Origin: an uncultured Candidatus Actinomarina sp.
GTDB taxonomy: Bacteria; Actinomycetota; Acidimicrobiia; Actinomarinales; Actinomarinaceae
Length of the DNA stretch: 44,168 bases
Direction: 5' to 3'
NCBI GenBank assembly: GCA_902609285.1
Contig: CACLRL010000001.1
Location: forward strand, 79,636 to 123,803
Shown: in pieces, positions 9,328 through 18,556 of the stretch
Numbering within the stretch: the first letter of the stretch is position 1
How the letters are laid out: every line of letters begins with the position of its first letter
Program-made: the position numbers and the translations under genes
Notes under the pieces: generated by a model
What the model saw: the letters and a program-made list of their open reading frames with translations, nothing else
Databases searched by the model: none
Told to the model about the DNA's origin: nothing

Positions 9328-9981
9328 ATGTTATTTTTTAGATTAACACTTGTACCTATTCAAGAAGGAAAAATGGAAGATGCGATGTCATTCGCAGAAG
9401 AAAAAGTCGACGAATTTATAGGCATACCTGGATTATTGCAAGTTGCATTATGTGAAAATAGTGATGGTCAACTTATGTCTTGGTCAACCTGGTTGAGCGA
9501 AGATTCAATGAACGGATCAAGTGAACAATTAGCAGAAGCTCTTGGAGGTCTAAAAGACTTTGTCACGGGACCACCTGAGATTTCGTTTGGACCAATGACG
9601 GCTGGTCAGCAATACGTAAATATTATGAAAGGCGATAGAGAAGGGCAATCTTTTGTTGTTCGAATTGGATATGGATCAGAATATATTGAAGAAAAATATG
9701 ATGAAGGCATGGATTGGCTGCAAAATACTGTTTATGCAGGATATGAAGGAACCGAAGGTTTACTTGGCGCATTCGCAGTTGACGTTGGAGGAAAGTTCGT
9801 TACTTTAAGTAACTGGGACAGCCAAGAAGCACTTGATGCATCGTTAGAGTCATTTCAACAAATTATGGCTGATGCACAAAACTACATTAAAAGTCCTCCA
9901 ACAATCGTTACTGGCGAATGTAGTATTTGGAGAAATATGGCGAGTTTCCCTGCGGGAAAACTATCAGATTGGAGTAAATAA
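9328..9981 (+). CDS. Tandem ABM-like two-domain protein, paralogue
   Basis: 217 aa, 'LMSWSTWLSEDSMNGSSEQL', 'VTLSNWDSQEALDASLESF', C-terminal 'GECSIWRNMASFPAGKL'. SD 'aaaggag'. Confidence 0.7.
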   Translation: MLFFRLTLVPIQEGKMEDAMSFAEEKVDEFIGIPGLLQVALCENSDGQLMSWSTWLSEDSMNGSSEQLAEALGGLKDFVTGPPEISFGPMTAGQQYVNIMKGDREGQSFVVRIGYGSEYIEEKYDEGMDWLQNTVYAGYEGTEGLLGAFAVDVGGKFVTLSNWDSQEALDASLESFQQIMADAQNYIKSPPTIVTGECSIWRNMASFPAGKLSDWSK

Positions 9982-9985
9982 GAAA

Positions 9986-10600
9986 ATGATTACAGCAAAA
10001 GAAAGAGAATTAGGAACACGATTTACCTATATAAATATTGTGGCAACATTAATTAACTTTGTATTTTTAGCATTTATTATTGGTCCTGATGAAATAGGAT
10101 ATAACGAAAGCTTTGGAGCACTGCTTGGTTTAGTGGGCTTAGCTCAAGGGGTAACATTTCTTGGAATTATAAGGCTTTCAGGAAAATTATTTAATTCTGA
10201 TGAAAATCCACTTCTAGCTGGTGCTGTAGCTGTAACTTATGGAGTAGCGATAGTAGGCTTAATGTTTGCTTTAACTCCAACCTTTATAGCTAATGGATTT
10301 AGTGTTCGTGGAATATCAGCAGACACCGTAAATGATTTAAGTTTTTATTTAAACTTCACACAATTTTTGTTTGCAGCATTTTGGATTGGACAGGTAGTTA
10401 GAGCAGATGATGGACAATTGCCTTCATGGGGCAAAACTGTTGGAAATGCTCAAGCATATGGATCAGCTGCTGTATTGTTCGCTTTTTATTTTGGTGTTAT
10501 TGGTCAGTCTTTGTTTGTTCCGGCATTAGCATTGTTTGGTATTGTCCTATACCCTGCTTTTATATATGGAATGTCACAAGCTTTTTCGAATACTAATTAA
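9986..10600 (+). CDS. Polytopic membrane protein (paralogue of the 38185-38802 gene)
   Basis: Start assigned to ATG 9986 rather than 9872, which overlaps the upstream CDS. MITAKERELGTRF...IIGPDEIGYNESFGALLGLVG...LPSWGKTVGNAQAY...ILYPAFIYGMSQAFSNTN. Confidence 0.8.
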   Translation: MITAKERELGTRFTYINIVATLINFVFLAFIIGPDEIGYNESFGALLGLVGLAQGVTFLGIIRLSGKLFNSDENPLLAGAVAVTYGVAIVGLMFALTPTFIANGFSVRGISADTVNDLSFYLNFTQFLFAAFWIGQVVRADDGQLPSWGKTVGNAQAYGSAAVLFAFYFGVIGQSLFVPALALFGIVLYPAFIYGMSQAFSNTN

Positions 10601-10603
10601 AAA

Positions 10604-11248
10604 ATGTATGCTGTAGCCATTACTATTTTATTTAAAGAGGGAAAGCTTGATGAGCTCAAAGACTTTTTTGAAACCTCCGGGTTCCCGGCTTTGGAACCAC
10701 TTATAGGTGACATGTATTCTATTGCATTCTTTAACCCAAAAGATAATGTAAATCTTGGTATTGCATTTATGAAAGATAAAGAGACTGCAGATAAATTTGC
10801 AGAAATTAGAAACGAAAACTTAATGCAAATTCAAGATATTCTTGATAGTCTTCCCAGAGTCTATGAAGGTGAATTGATTACCGGTAAGACTTTAAAAGAT
10901 TCATTAATTGAAGACTCAAAAGAGACAATGTTTTTAGCATTTGCAAAATTAGATGTCAAAGATGCTGATGAGTACATGAATCTTCAAAAGGAAATCTACT
11001 TACCAAAACTTGAAGAGGATGATGGTATTATCTCTTACGGAGCTTTCAAATCTGATGAAAACAATTTAGTGTTATTTGAATTTTGGACTTCTCATGACGC
11101 AAAGCATGATTTTGACGAAAAACTTAATGCTGATGGAAATGTGTACGAACAATTTATGCCATTGATGAATGGGTTTGATGATTATTATGGAAATCCTTAC
11201 GCAATAAAGCAATTTGTTGACTTTAAGTCCGGTGAATCAATAAATTAA
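10604..11248 (+). CDS. Tandem ABM-like two-domain protein, divergent paralogue
   Basis: 214 aa, 'LVLFEFWTSHDAKHDFDEKL' and the shared mid-protein '.VYEGELITGKT'. C-terminal 'IKQFVDFKSGES'. Confidence 0.65.
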   Translation: MYAVAITILFKEGKLDELKDFFETSGFPALEPLIGDMYSIAFFNPKDNVNLGIAFMKDKETADKFAEIRNENLMQIQDILDSLPRVYEGELITGKTLKDSLIEDSKETMFLAFAKLDVKDADEYMNLQKEIYLPKLEEDDGIISYGAFKSDENNLVLFEFWTSHDAKHDFDEKLNADGNVYEQFMPLMNGFDDYYGNPYAIKQFVDFKSGESIN

Positions 11249-11270
11249 ATAGTCTTTTAAAATCAATTCT

Positions 11271-12386
11271 ATGTTCGACGAAAGAAGACACGACATAGAT
11301 GCACTTAGATCTATTGCTCTTTTTCTCTTAATTTTTTATCATTTGGCTGTATCTTTCACATCTGTCGCTAAGTGGATCCTTTTTGTTCCGAACAATAAGC
11401 CAATAGATAATATATGGAGTTTGCTTAGCATATTCAATATATGGAGGATCCCGCTACTTTTTATAATTGCTGGTATTGCATTAAGATTTTCCTACCAAAA
11501 CAGAGGTGTTGGTAAACTTTTTAAAGAAAGATTTAAAAGATTAGGAATTCCTTACCTCTTTGGAGTAGTTACATTTGTTCCTTTATATATAATAATTTCT
11601 GCTCAATTCATTTATGGAGACATGAGCTTAGATGACAACATAGGGGTGTTGATCACTTCCATATTTACTGGGGGACATTTATGGTTTTTGATAAATATAT
11701 TAATTTATTGTTTACTTTTTATTCCAATAATTGGTTTCATATCAAACAAAAAAAGAGGATATAAATTTGTTGATTCAATTTTGAAAATACGAGGGGGTGT
11801 TCTCTTATTTTCAATTCCAATAATTTTAGAAGGATACCTTTTAGATCTTACAGCTTATAAAGAAGATATAGGTTATGGCAATAGTTATTCAGAATACTAT
11901 GGAACAGACCATGGCCTATTACTTGGTTTCATATGGTTTCTTATTGGAATAGTTCTGACTTCTCAAGGTGATACTTTTTGGGAATACAACATAAAAAATA
12001 TAAACACACATGCACTTATTGGTGTACCACTTCTTATTAATAGGTTTGTAAACGAGTTTGAGGTTGCAAATACGTTGATAGCTTTCGAATCATTTAATTT
12101 TATATTTTTAATTTTTGGGATTGGAGCAAAATATTTAAACAAAGATTCTTCTCAATTGCAATATTACAAACAGGCGGTATTTCCTGTTTATATAGTCCAC
12201 ATGCCAGTGCAAATGGGTATTATGTATCTTTTCTCAGATTTAAATATCCCCTTTTTAATAAAATTTCCTTTGGTGTTATTTTTAATCTGCTTCGTAAGCC
12301 TCACAATTTACCATGCTGTCAAAAATTTCAGACTTCTTCGACCACTGTTTGGATTAACAAACAAAAAAAATAATGAATCTAAATAA
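11271..12386 (+). CDS. Acyltransferase family 3 membrane protein
   Basis: 371 aa, 'RRHDIDALRSIALFLLIFYHLAVSF' plus many TM segments. Confidence 0.88.
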   Translation: MFDERRHDIDALRSIALFLLIFYHLAVSFTSVAKWILFVPNNKPIDNIWSLLSIFNIWRIPLLFIIAGIALRFSYQNRGVGKLFKERFKRLGIPYLFGVVTFVPLYIIISAQFIYGDMSLDDNIGVLITSIFTGGHLWFLINILIYCLLFIPIIGFISNKKRGYKFVDSILKIRGGVLLFSIPIILEGYLLDLTAYKEDIGYGNSYSEYYGTDHGLLLGFIWFLIGIVLTSQGDTFWEYNIKNINTHALIGVPLLINRFVNEFEVANTLIAFESFNFIFLIFGIGAKYLNKDSSQLQYYKQAVFPVYIVHMPVQMGIMYLFSDLNIPFLIKFPLVLFLICFVSLTIYHAVKNFRLLRPLFGLTNKKNNESK

Positions 12387-12501
12387 AGTACCTTACAGAC
12401 TAATTTTTATTCTGATATTTATATTTTTTCTAGTATTTTCTGATTCTTATATTGCAAAAAGACTGGTTCAATTACCTTCACTTTTATTAAACTATTTTTA
12501 A
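12373..12501 (+). CDS. Putative 42-aa single-TM small protein overlapping the acyltransferase 3' end
   Basis: ATG 12373 to TAA 12501: MNLNKVPYRLIFILIFIFFLVFSDSYIAKRLVQLPSLLLNYF. Lies between two collinear genes. Confidence 0.4.
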   Translation: MNLNKVPYRLIFILIFIFFLVFSDSYIAKRLVQLPSLLLNYF

Positions 12502-12503
12502 TT

Positions 12504-12875
12504 ATGGAACTATTAGATTTTGCTGATCATGAATACATAAATCTAGTTACCTATAAAAAAGACAATACATCAGTAAAAACTCCTGTATGGGTTGCTGAAT
12601 ATGATAATTACCTAGTAATCACATCCAGTAAATCGGCAGGTAAAGTAAAAAGAATTAAAAATAATGGCAAAGCAACTATTTATATCACAGATCAAATAGG
12701 AAGTAGCACTTTATCAGAACCAGTTAATGTAAAAGCTTCATTAATAGAAGATGAGAAAACTAAACAGGCAGCATTAAATACTATAATTAAAAAGTATGGT
12801 TCAATGTCAAAGATGTTTATACGGGGCTCAAACAAAAACAGATCAATTATTAGAATTGATGAGATAGTTAGTTAA
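12504..12875 (+). CDS. PPOX-class (pyridoxamine 5'-phosphate oxidase-like, probably F420-dependent, Rv2061-type) protein
   Basis: 123 aa, 'YINLVTYKKDNTSVKTPVWVAEYDNYLVITSSKSAGKVKRIKNNGKATIYITD'. Confidence 0.75.
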   Translation: MELLDFADHEYINLVTYKKDNTSVKTPVWVAEYDNYLVITSSKSAGKVKRIKNNGKATIYITDQIGSSTLSEPVNVKASLIEDEKTKQAALNTIIKKYGSMSKMFIRGSNKNRSIIRIDEIVS

Positions 12876-13368
12876 TCTCAGAAAACCATTTATGGGTTCC
12901 AAAATGATTTCTTGGAACCGGACTATTGTTGATTAAGAAATACTCAATACCTCCAAGCACAGAATCTAAATAGTTACTTAATTGAGGATTTATTTGAAAT
13001 ACAAACGGTATCACGTACAGTGGACCAGGAAAATTTTTTAGAGGATATGTGTTTACTTGAATTGATAATTCAGATTCTTCATCATTACCAAACAATCTCC
13101 ATCGAACCTTAGATTTTCTTCCATTTGCCGTACCAATTATTAAATCATATCCGTTTTCATCCCAGTGTGTAAATTCTCTTTCGAAGGTCAATCCGCTTAA
13201 ATATTCCAATGTATCTTTAGAACCGACACCCGGCCAAGAGATAACATTATTAACTTTACAAAAGGGATGGGTTTCATTTAGATAATTTGGAGTAGTAATT
13301 ACGTCCCAAACCTCATCCTTTGAAAAGTTCATTTTCTTACTTCTTTTTACAGATAAAATTTTATTCAT
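12868..13368 (-). CDS. SRPBCC/polyketide-cyclase-like family protein
   Basis: 166 aa, N-terminal 'SKDEVWDVITTPNYLNETHPFCKVNNVISWPGVGSKDTLEYLSGLTFEREFTHWDENGYDLII'. Confidence 0.6.
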   Translation of the reverse strand: MNKILSVKRSKKMNFSKDEVWDVITTPNYLNETHPFCKVNNVISWPGVGSKDTLEYLSGLTFEREFTHWDENGYDLIIGTANGRKSKVRWRLFGNDEESELSIQVNTYPLKNFPGPLYVIPFVFQINPQLSNYLDSVLGGIEYFLINNSPVPRNHFGTHKWFSEIN

Positions 13369-13383
13369 AAGATTATATTAAAG

Positions 13384-13450
13384 CATAGGCTAACTACTTT
13401 TGGAAGAGTGTTTGAGTGACGCAATAACGCATACATGAAGTTAGCCTATG
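13384..13450. repeat. Long inverted repeat: 12-bp perfect arms, 43-bp spacer
   Basis: CATAGGCTAACT (13384-13395) and AGTTAGCCTATG (13439-13450). Confidence 0.85.
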
Positions 13451-13470
13451 AGATAATTATAGATTTTGAT

Positions 13471-13506
13471 TCACAAACCTGCAAGATTGTGATAATTTTT
13501 TCACAA
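13471..13506. promoter_or_regulatory. Cluster of alternating TCACAA / TTGTGA half-sites
   Basis: TCACAA 13471-13476, TTGTGA 13487-13492, TCACAA 13501-13506. Confidence 0.4.
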
Positions 13507-13525
13507 GTTGATTATAAATGTGAAA

Positions 13526-13612
13526 TTAAAGCATTAAATAAAGAAATCCAACAAACATGGGTATTAGTAATGTGAAGGCAAGTGCGACGATTCTTTTTAC
13601 ATCCATATACAT
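13526..13612 (-). CDS. Putative 28-aa small TM protein (sORF)
   Basis: Minus-strand ORF MYMDVKRIVALAFTLLIPMFVGFLYLML*. Hydrophobic and collinear with the neighbouring genes. Confidence 0.3.
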   Translation of the reverse strand: MYMDVKRIVALAFTLLIPMFVGFLYLML

Positions 13613-13632
13613 TAGATTAACTACGATCCAAT

Positions 13633-14796
13633 TTAAAAATAAATTACAAGAAAGATTCCAAGCGTCCCACAAAAGACTAATCCATAAATTGAGATCATAA
13701 CCGAGAATATTCTCTCAGATTTTTCAAGTCTGATAACACATAAATTTGTGATTAAATAGTATATCAAAATAAATATCGCACTTAACTTTACAGCTGGTAG
13801 AAGATCAAAAGTTAATATACCTGCTGCAACCAATAAGCCACAAAAGATATCGGAGATATAGGCAGAATTTTGCTTTGGATGAATTGTCTTAAAATAATCT
13901 GGAATTTTTTTATCCCTAGACATTGCAACTAACACTCTACTTATTCCAGGCAAAAGAGCGAGCAACACAGAGCCTGTTGCGATTGTGGAAGCAATCACTA
14001 TTAGATATGAAAATTCAGAAAAACGACTTAAGTCGAAAGCCACTTTTAAAGGCGTAGAAGAATTTTCAATGATACTTGGACTAACGATCCCAAGTGTTGC
14101 ATAAGATGTAGAAACATATATAAATAATGCTATCCCTAAACCGGTAAGTATTGCTTTTGGGATGATCTTTTCTGGATTGCTGACCTCCTCACCAAATGTT
14201 GCAAGTCTTGAGTATCCTGTAAATGCAAAAAACCATATGCTTGCACTCAAAATTAATTTCTTTATAGATAGACCTTTTGTTATTGGTATGTTCATTGAAA
14301 AGTTTTCAGAACTTGTCACAGATATTAAATAAAAGACAATTATGAGAATGATTGTGTATGTGAACCATTTAGCAATATCTACAGTTTTTGAAATTCCAAA
14401 ATAATTAATTAATGTAACTGAAAAAATAAACAACAACGCGATTATTTTTGGATTCTCTGGATATAAATAATTGCCAAGAGTCAGAGAAACCGCAACACAA
14501 CTAATTAATTTTCCGATTATAAATGCATACCCTGCAATTAAGGATGGAAAGTTTCCAAGAACATTCTTTGCGTAAAGGTAGGTTCCTCCAGCTTGAGGGT
14601 AAATTCTTGCAAGTTGTGCGGATGAACTAGCATTGGCATAAGCCACCGTCCCAGCAAATAGCAACCCTAATATTGAGGAGTAAGAAGCAATTTTTGATGT
14701 TGGTGATATGTTGAAAAACAGGCCAGCACCAATCATGGAGCTTAAACCTAACAAAATTGAATTTTTTAGGGTTAAGGTTCTTTTGAATTTATCCAT
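13633..14796 (-). CDS. APC-family amino acid permease
   Basis: 387 aa, 'LGLSSMIGAGLFFNI', 'YPQAGGTYLYAKNVLGNFPSLIAGYAFIIGK', 'WFFAFTGYSRLATFGEEVSNPEKIIPKAI'. Confidence 0.9.
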   Translation of the reverse strand: MDKFKRTLTLKNSILLGLSSMIGAGLFFNISPTSKIASYSSILGLLFAGTVAYANASSSAQLARIYPQAGGTYLYAKNVLGNFPSLIAGYAFIIGKLISCVAVSLTLGNYLYPENPKIIALLFIFSVTLINYFGISKTVDIAKWFTYTIILIIVFYLISVTSSENFSMNIPITKGLSIKKLILSASIWFFAFTGYSRLATFGEEVSNPEKIIPKAILTGLGIALFIYVSTSYATLGIVSPSIIENSSTPLKVAFDLSRFSEFSYLIVIASTIATGSVLLALLPGISRVLVAMSRDKKIPDYFKTIHPKQNSAYISDIFCGLLVAAGILTFDLLPAVKLSAIFILIYYLITNLCVIRLEKSERIFSVMISIYGLVFCGTLGIFLVIYF

Positions 14797-14863
14797 TTTC
14801 TTATTTTATTAACTACAAAAAATACAAACGAAAATTTAAATTCTTTCATGATAAGATATTTTT

Positions 14864-15853
14864 ATGTTCAATAAACTGGCTCCTCTTCCTATCACTGAAC
14901 CAAAATATCGCAGGCTAATGATCTTTGCAATGCTTTGGATGTTTATTGGAGCATGGGTTGACGCAAGTGCTCATAGATATATTATTGACGAACTCGAGTC
15001 TTTCTTTACGCCATGGCATGGAATTTTATACTCTGGGTTTGGTGTCGTTGTTTTATCGGCACTCTATGTTAAAAACAAAATGAGAGATTTTAAATTTGAC
15101 GTTGGAATACTTGGTGCTTGTATTTTTGCAGTTGGAGGTGGATCCGACGCAATATGGCATTCACTTTTAGGAATAGAAGTTGGGATTGAACCACTAATTA
15201 CACCCTCTCATTTAATGTTATTCTTAGGAGCTTTCTTAATGCTTGATCATGTTTTTGCATCTAGACCAAATAAAGAGATTCTAGATACTGCATCATTGTT
15301 TGCCCTAGCATCAAGCTACGCACTGATCGTTTACATAACGCAGTTTGTAAACCCATTTTTTGAGCCATATATGTTTTTTCAAAATAATGAATTTATTTAT
15401 CAGGCGTTTTCTGCATCTTCTGTTTTTTTTCAAGCAATGTTGAGTTCGGTTGTTTTTGTATACGCTATAAGATTTAATGTCTTACCAAAAAATATGGCAT
15501 TAATTTATCTTATTTCTTTTATGTACCAGTCTCTAATTTTTCTATTAGGAGATTCTCAACTTTTATTTGGAACACTTATGGCTGGTGGATTTGTTTCCTT
15601 ACTTATCTATCAAATATCATCATGGTATTACAGGTCTAATCATGATAGAAAAATCCAGATATCTACTTCCTTAGTAGGTGCAATCTATGGCTTAACAGTC
15701 GTTTTGTACATATTACTTATTGCCACAAATGGGGGATATGATCTTTCTTGGAGATTTTATGGATTAGGAGGATTGATAACAACTCCCTTGTTGTTTGGAT
15801 ATATGGTTGGTAATTTAGGTGTTAGCCCGACAACTGGCGAAACAGTCTCCTAA
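14864..15853 (+). CDS. Hypothetical polytopic membrane protein
   Basis: 329 aa, many TM segments. -10-like TAAGAT sits 6 nt before the ATG. Confidence 0.8.
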   Translation: MFNKLAPLPITEPKYRRLMIFAMLWMFIGAWVDASAHRYIIDELESFFTPWHGILYSGFGVVVLSALYVKNKMRDFKFDVGILGACIFAVGGGSDAIWHSLLGIEVGIEPLITPSHLMLFLGAFLMLDHVFASRPNKEILDTASLFALASSYALIVYITQFVNPFFEPYMFFQNNEFIYQAFSASSVFFQAMLSSVVFVYAIRFNVLPKNMALIYLISFMYQSLIFLLGDSQLLFGTLMAGGFVSLLIYQISSWYYRSNHDRKIQISTSLVGAIYGLTVVLYILLIATNGGYDLSWRFYGLGGLITTPLLFGYMVGNLGVSPTTGETVS

Positions 15854-15855
15854 AG

Positions 15856-16662
15856 TTATTTTTTTAAAGAGTCAGATAATTTCTTTAGTTGTTTGATTGC
15901 ATCATCATCATTTTCAGGTAACTGATTCCTAGAGACTGGTTTTCCGATAACTATCTTCATTTTTTTATTCTTTTTATTTAATAGTTCATTTAATTGTGTG
16001 ATATCTCTTAATTGTTTATTTATTACTGAAGCAAAATAAAAAAACCATGAATTTCTACCAACTATGTACGCTGGAACTAATAAGCACTCATGTCTTTCGG
16101 CGATGCTCAATGGAGTTTTTTGCCAAGCTCTTTCTTTAAGTCCAAATAGTGTAAATTTTGATAATCTTCCAGACGGAAATAAAATTCCTATTCTTTCTTC
16201 AGAGAAAAAAATCCGCATCCTTTCAATAGTTTTTTTTGTAGCTGTGTGAAGTTGACTCTCTTGATCCCATACAACAGGAGCCATCATATTATCAAAAGCT
16301 CCAAGTAGATAAACGAATATTTCATTTGCAAAAAAGAAAGCATCTTTCCTTACCTTAGAAACAGAATGATACAGAGCAACTGCATCTGCTGGGCCCATTG
16401 GATGATTTGATACTATTAAACACTTCCCTTTTTTTGGAATATTGTCCAATCCATCAATCTCACACATTTTTGTATATGTTTCTCCTAGCCACGTAAAAGC
16501 TTCTGGTCCCGACATACTTTGAATATGATCACCAACATAAATTGATTCTTTAATTCTCAAATACTTTGATAAGAAATTGAATATTGCTTTAGATAAAATA
16601 TTGTTTTTTAAGAACCATGGTCCTCTACTTTCAATAAGGTTGAAGATTTTTTCTTCCATCAA
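15856..16662 (-). CDS. PlsC-like acyltransferase
   Basis: 268 aa, 'LIVSNHPMGPADAVALYH' and 'GILFPSGRLS'. Confidence 0.75.
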   Translation of the reverse strand: MMEEKIFNLIESRGPWFLKNNILSKAIFNFLSKYLRIKESIYVGDHIQSMSGPEAFTWLGETYTKMCEIDGLDNIPKKGKCLIVSNHPMGPADAVALYHSVSKVRKDAFFFANEIFVYLLGAFDNMMAPVVWDQESQLHTATKKTIERMRIFFSEERIGILFPSGRLSKFTLFGLKERAWQKTPLSIAERHECLLVPAYIVGRNSWFFYFASVINKQLRDITQLNELLNKKNKKMKIVIGKPVSRNQLPENDDDAIKQLKKLSDSLKK

Positions 16663-17327
16663 GCTCTAAATATTTTTTTTCTACCCTTTATACCATCGAA
16701 TTCTAATCGGATTCTTCTGATGATTTCATCCTTTTCTCCAGCCATATTGAACGATGGCAAAAATTTTAATTGCTTATTCTTATAATCAATTTGAACAGGC
16801 ATAACCTCTGCTTCAAGCTCTTTTGCAAGATATACAAAACTTGATCTGAATCTATCAGCATCAAACCTACCTTCCGGGGTTATAATCAATAAAAAATTAT
16901 CAATTTTCTTGAGTTCTTCAATCACTGAATCATATTGACCAGAACCTTCTTTTCTATCAACGGGAATTGCACCAAATCTTCTGAATAGCTTTTCTTGGAG
17001 CCAACCGAGTGGCCATCTAAGACCCTGTTTATCAATATCGCAAGACTTAATAAATGGATTTGGTAGTTTGCGCATTGTCCATTTAGCTGATAAATACCTT
17101 ATTTTAATATCCATAGCAAGAATCATGAGAATCATGAGGTACTCGTCTTTTGCTGACTGATGGGGTGCAGCAACAATTATGACTCTTTTTTTATCTAAAA
17201 AACTACCAACCGCTCTAATGTCCTCAAAAAGTAGTAAAAAATATGCTAGTTTCTGAAGGAAAAATCGTTTTTTTCTGGGAGTATTTGAGGGTATTACTAC
17301 CTCAGGGAGTATTTTTGTATACGGCAT
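16659..17327 (-). CDS. PlsC-like acyltransferase
   Basis: 222 aa, HX4D 'AAPHQSAKDEY', 'FGAIPVDRKEGSGQYD', 'IITPEGRFD'. Overlaps the downstream gene by 4 bp. Confidence 0.75.
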   Translation of the reverse strand: MPYTKILPEVVIPSNTPRKKRFFLQKLAYFLLLFEDIRAVGSFLDKKRVIIVAAPHQSAKDEYLMILMILAMDIKIRYLSAKWTMRKLPNPFIKSCDIDKQGLRWPLGWLQEKLFRRFGAIPVDRKEGSGQYDSVIEELKKIDNFLLIITPEGRFDADRFRSSFVYLAKELEAEVMPVQIDYKNKQLKFLPSFNMAGEKDEIIRRIRLEFDGIKGRKKIFRA

Positions 17328-17352
17328 ATAAAGAATTTTATTACTTAAATTT

Positions 17353-18060
17353 TTAATATGTTTTTTCTTCTTCAGAATTTAAAAACGAGACATTATTGAA
17401 TTCCTTTAGTCGAAAAAAATGTCCTGAAGAAATTTCTGTAGATTTTAATGTAGTATGACCAGCGTGTCTTGGTAGAAATTTTCTCCAAGTCCAAGGATAA
17501 AGGGGCATATTCAAGAAATATGAAATTAGAACAGACATGGTTCCTGCATGGGAGATAATTATAATTTTCTGTAATTCAGAATTATTTAATTCAAAGAGCC
17601 TATCGTATTCATTACCTAAAGGGGTAATATTTCTTTTTTTTAATTCGGATTCAAGATTTAAAATTATATTGTCTCTAAATTTTTCCATATATTGGCCATG
17701 ATTACCACCAATCCATTCTTCAAAAGATTGAGTATTTCGTTTTTCGAAAAAATCCATAACTTCCTCTTGGCTCTTACCAAATAATGCTTTTTCTTCTTCA
17801 TCTTCCATTTCTTTAAGCCACTCAAAGACATGATTGTCTTTAGAAATACTTCTATCTTTAAATGGATTATGTGTTTCTTGTGCTCGTGTAAGGGGCGATA
17901 CCCAAAGTTCATCAACGCTACTTTTATCAAAAACAGCTGATGATTTTTCTGATTGAATTCTTCCAAGCTCAGTTAATTCTGGATTGGCAGTGTAAGCATT
18001 AACTCCACTTCCCCAGTCTGGTTGACCATGTCTGATAAGTACAATTTCCATATTAAACAA
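17353..18060 (-). CDS. Histidine phosphatase family (phosphoglycerate mutase-like) protein
   Basis: 235 aa, 'MEIVLIRHGQPDWGSG', 'LWVSPLTRAQETHNPF', 'IIISHAGTM'. Confidence 0.88.
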   Translation of the reverse strand: MFNMEIVLIRHGQPDWGSGVNAYTANPELTELGRIQSEKSSAVFDKSSVDELWVSPLTRAQETHNPFKDRSISKDNHVFEWLKEMEDEEEKALFGKSQEEVMDFFEKRNTQSFEEWIGGNHGQYMEKFRDNIILNLESELKKRNITPLGNEYDRLFELNNSELQKIIIISHAGTMSVLISYFLNMPLYPWTWRKFLPRHAGHTTLKSTEISSGHFFRLKEFNNVSFLNSEEEKTY

Positions 18061-18100
18061 TAACTATACTTGAGTATTCTTGTAGTAATAAGATTAATTT

Positions 18101-18556
18101 ATGGAAAAAAAACTTTTTAGGTACAAAAAAATCTTTGTACCACAATTTTTGAGTGGAGTATTCCTGTCTTATTCAGCACTAGATAATATTCTTGAGGGGC
18201 CATTAAGGGAGCTATTTAAACAATATTTTGATATTGAAGAGTTTGGTTCCAATGCAAGAGAAGAAAGTTTATATTTTATAATTTTATTTTTTGGGATATT
18301 TCAAATAGTTATTTCTCTGCAAAATCTTTTTCAACCCGTTATTGAACTTAAAAATGGAAAAATTGCGTTAAAAACCAAACAAAAAATATTATCTGTAATC
18401 AAACCCATCAATGAGATTATCGAAATAACAGAAAGTGAAGATTTCATTCTTACCTTCGTATTCGAAGATAGTTCTTATAATGTCATTTCAAAACATTTGG
18501 AAAATAACGAACTAAATCTTATTTTGAGTGAAATAAGAAGAGAAAATAGACCATAA
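18101..18556 (+). CDS. Hypothetical protein with N-terminal hydrophobic segments
   Basis: 151 aa ORF. TAAGAT -10-like hexamer ends 6 nt before the ATG. Confidence 0.6.
   Translation: MEKKLFRYKKIFVPQFLSGVFLSYSALDNILEGPLRELFKQYFDIEEFGSNAREESLYFIILFFGIFQIVISLQNLFQPVIELKNGKIALKTKQKILSVIKPINEIIEITESEDFILTFVFEDSSYNVISKHLENNELNLILSEIRRENRP

Noticed and set aside
9872-9985. Upstream start at 9872 for the third membrane protein
   Set aside because: Would overlap the ABM-like CDS by more than 100 bp. ATG 9986 gives an N-terminus matching the 38185-38802 paralogue.
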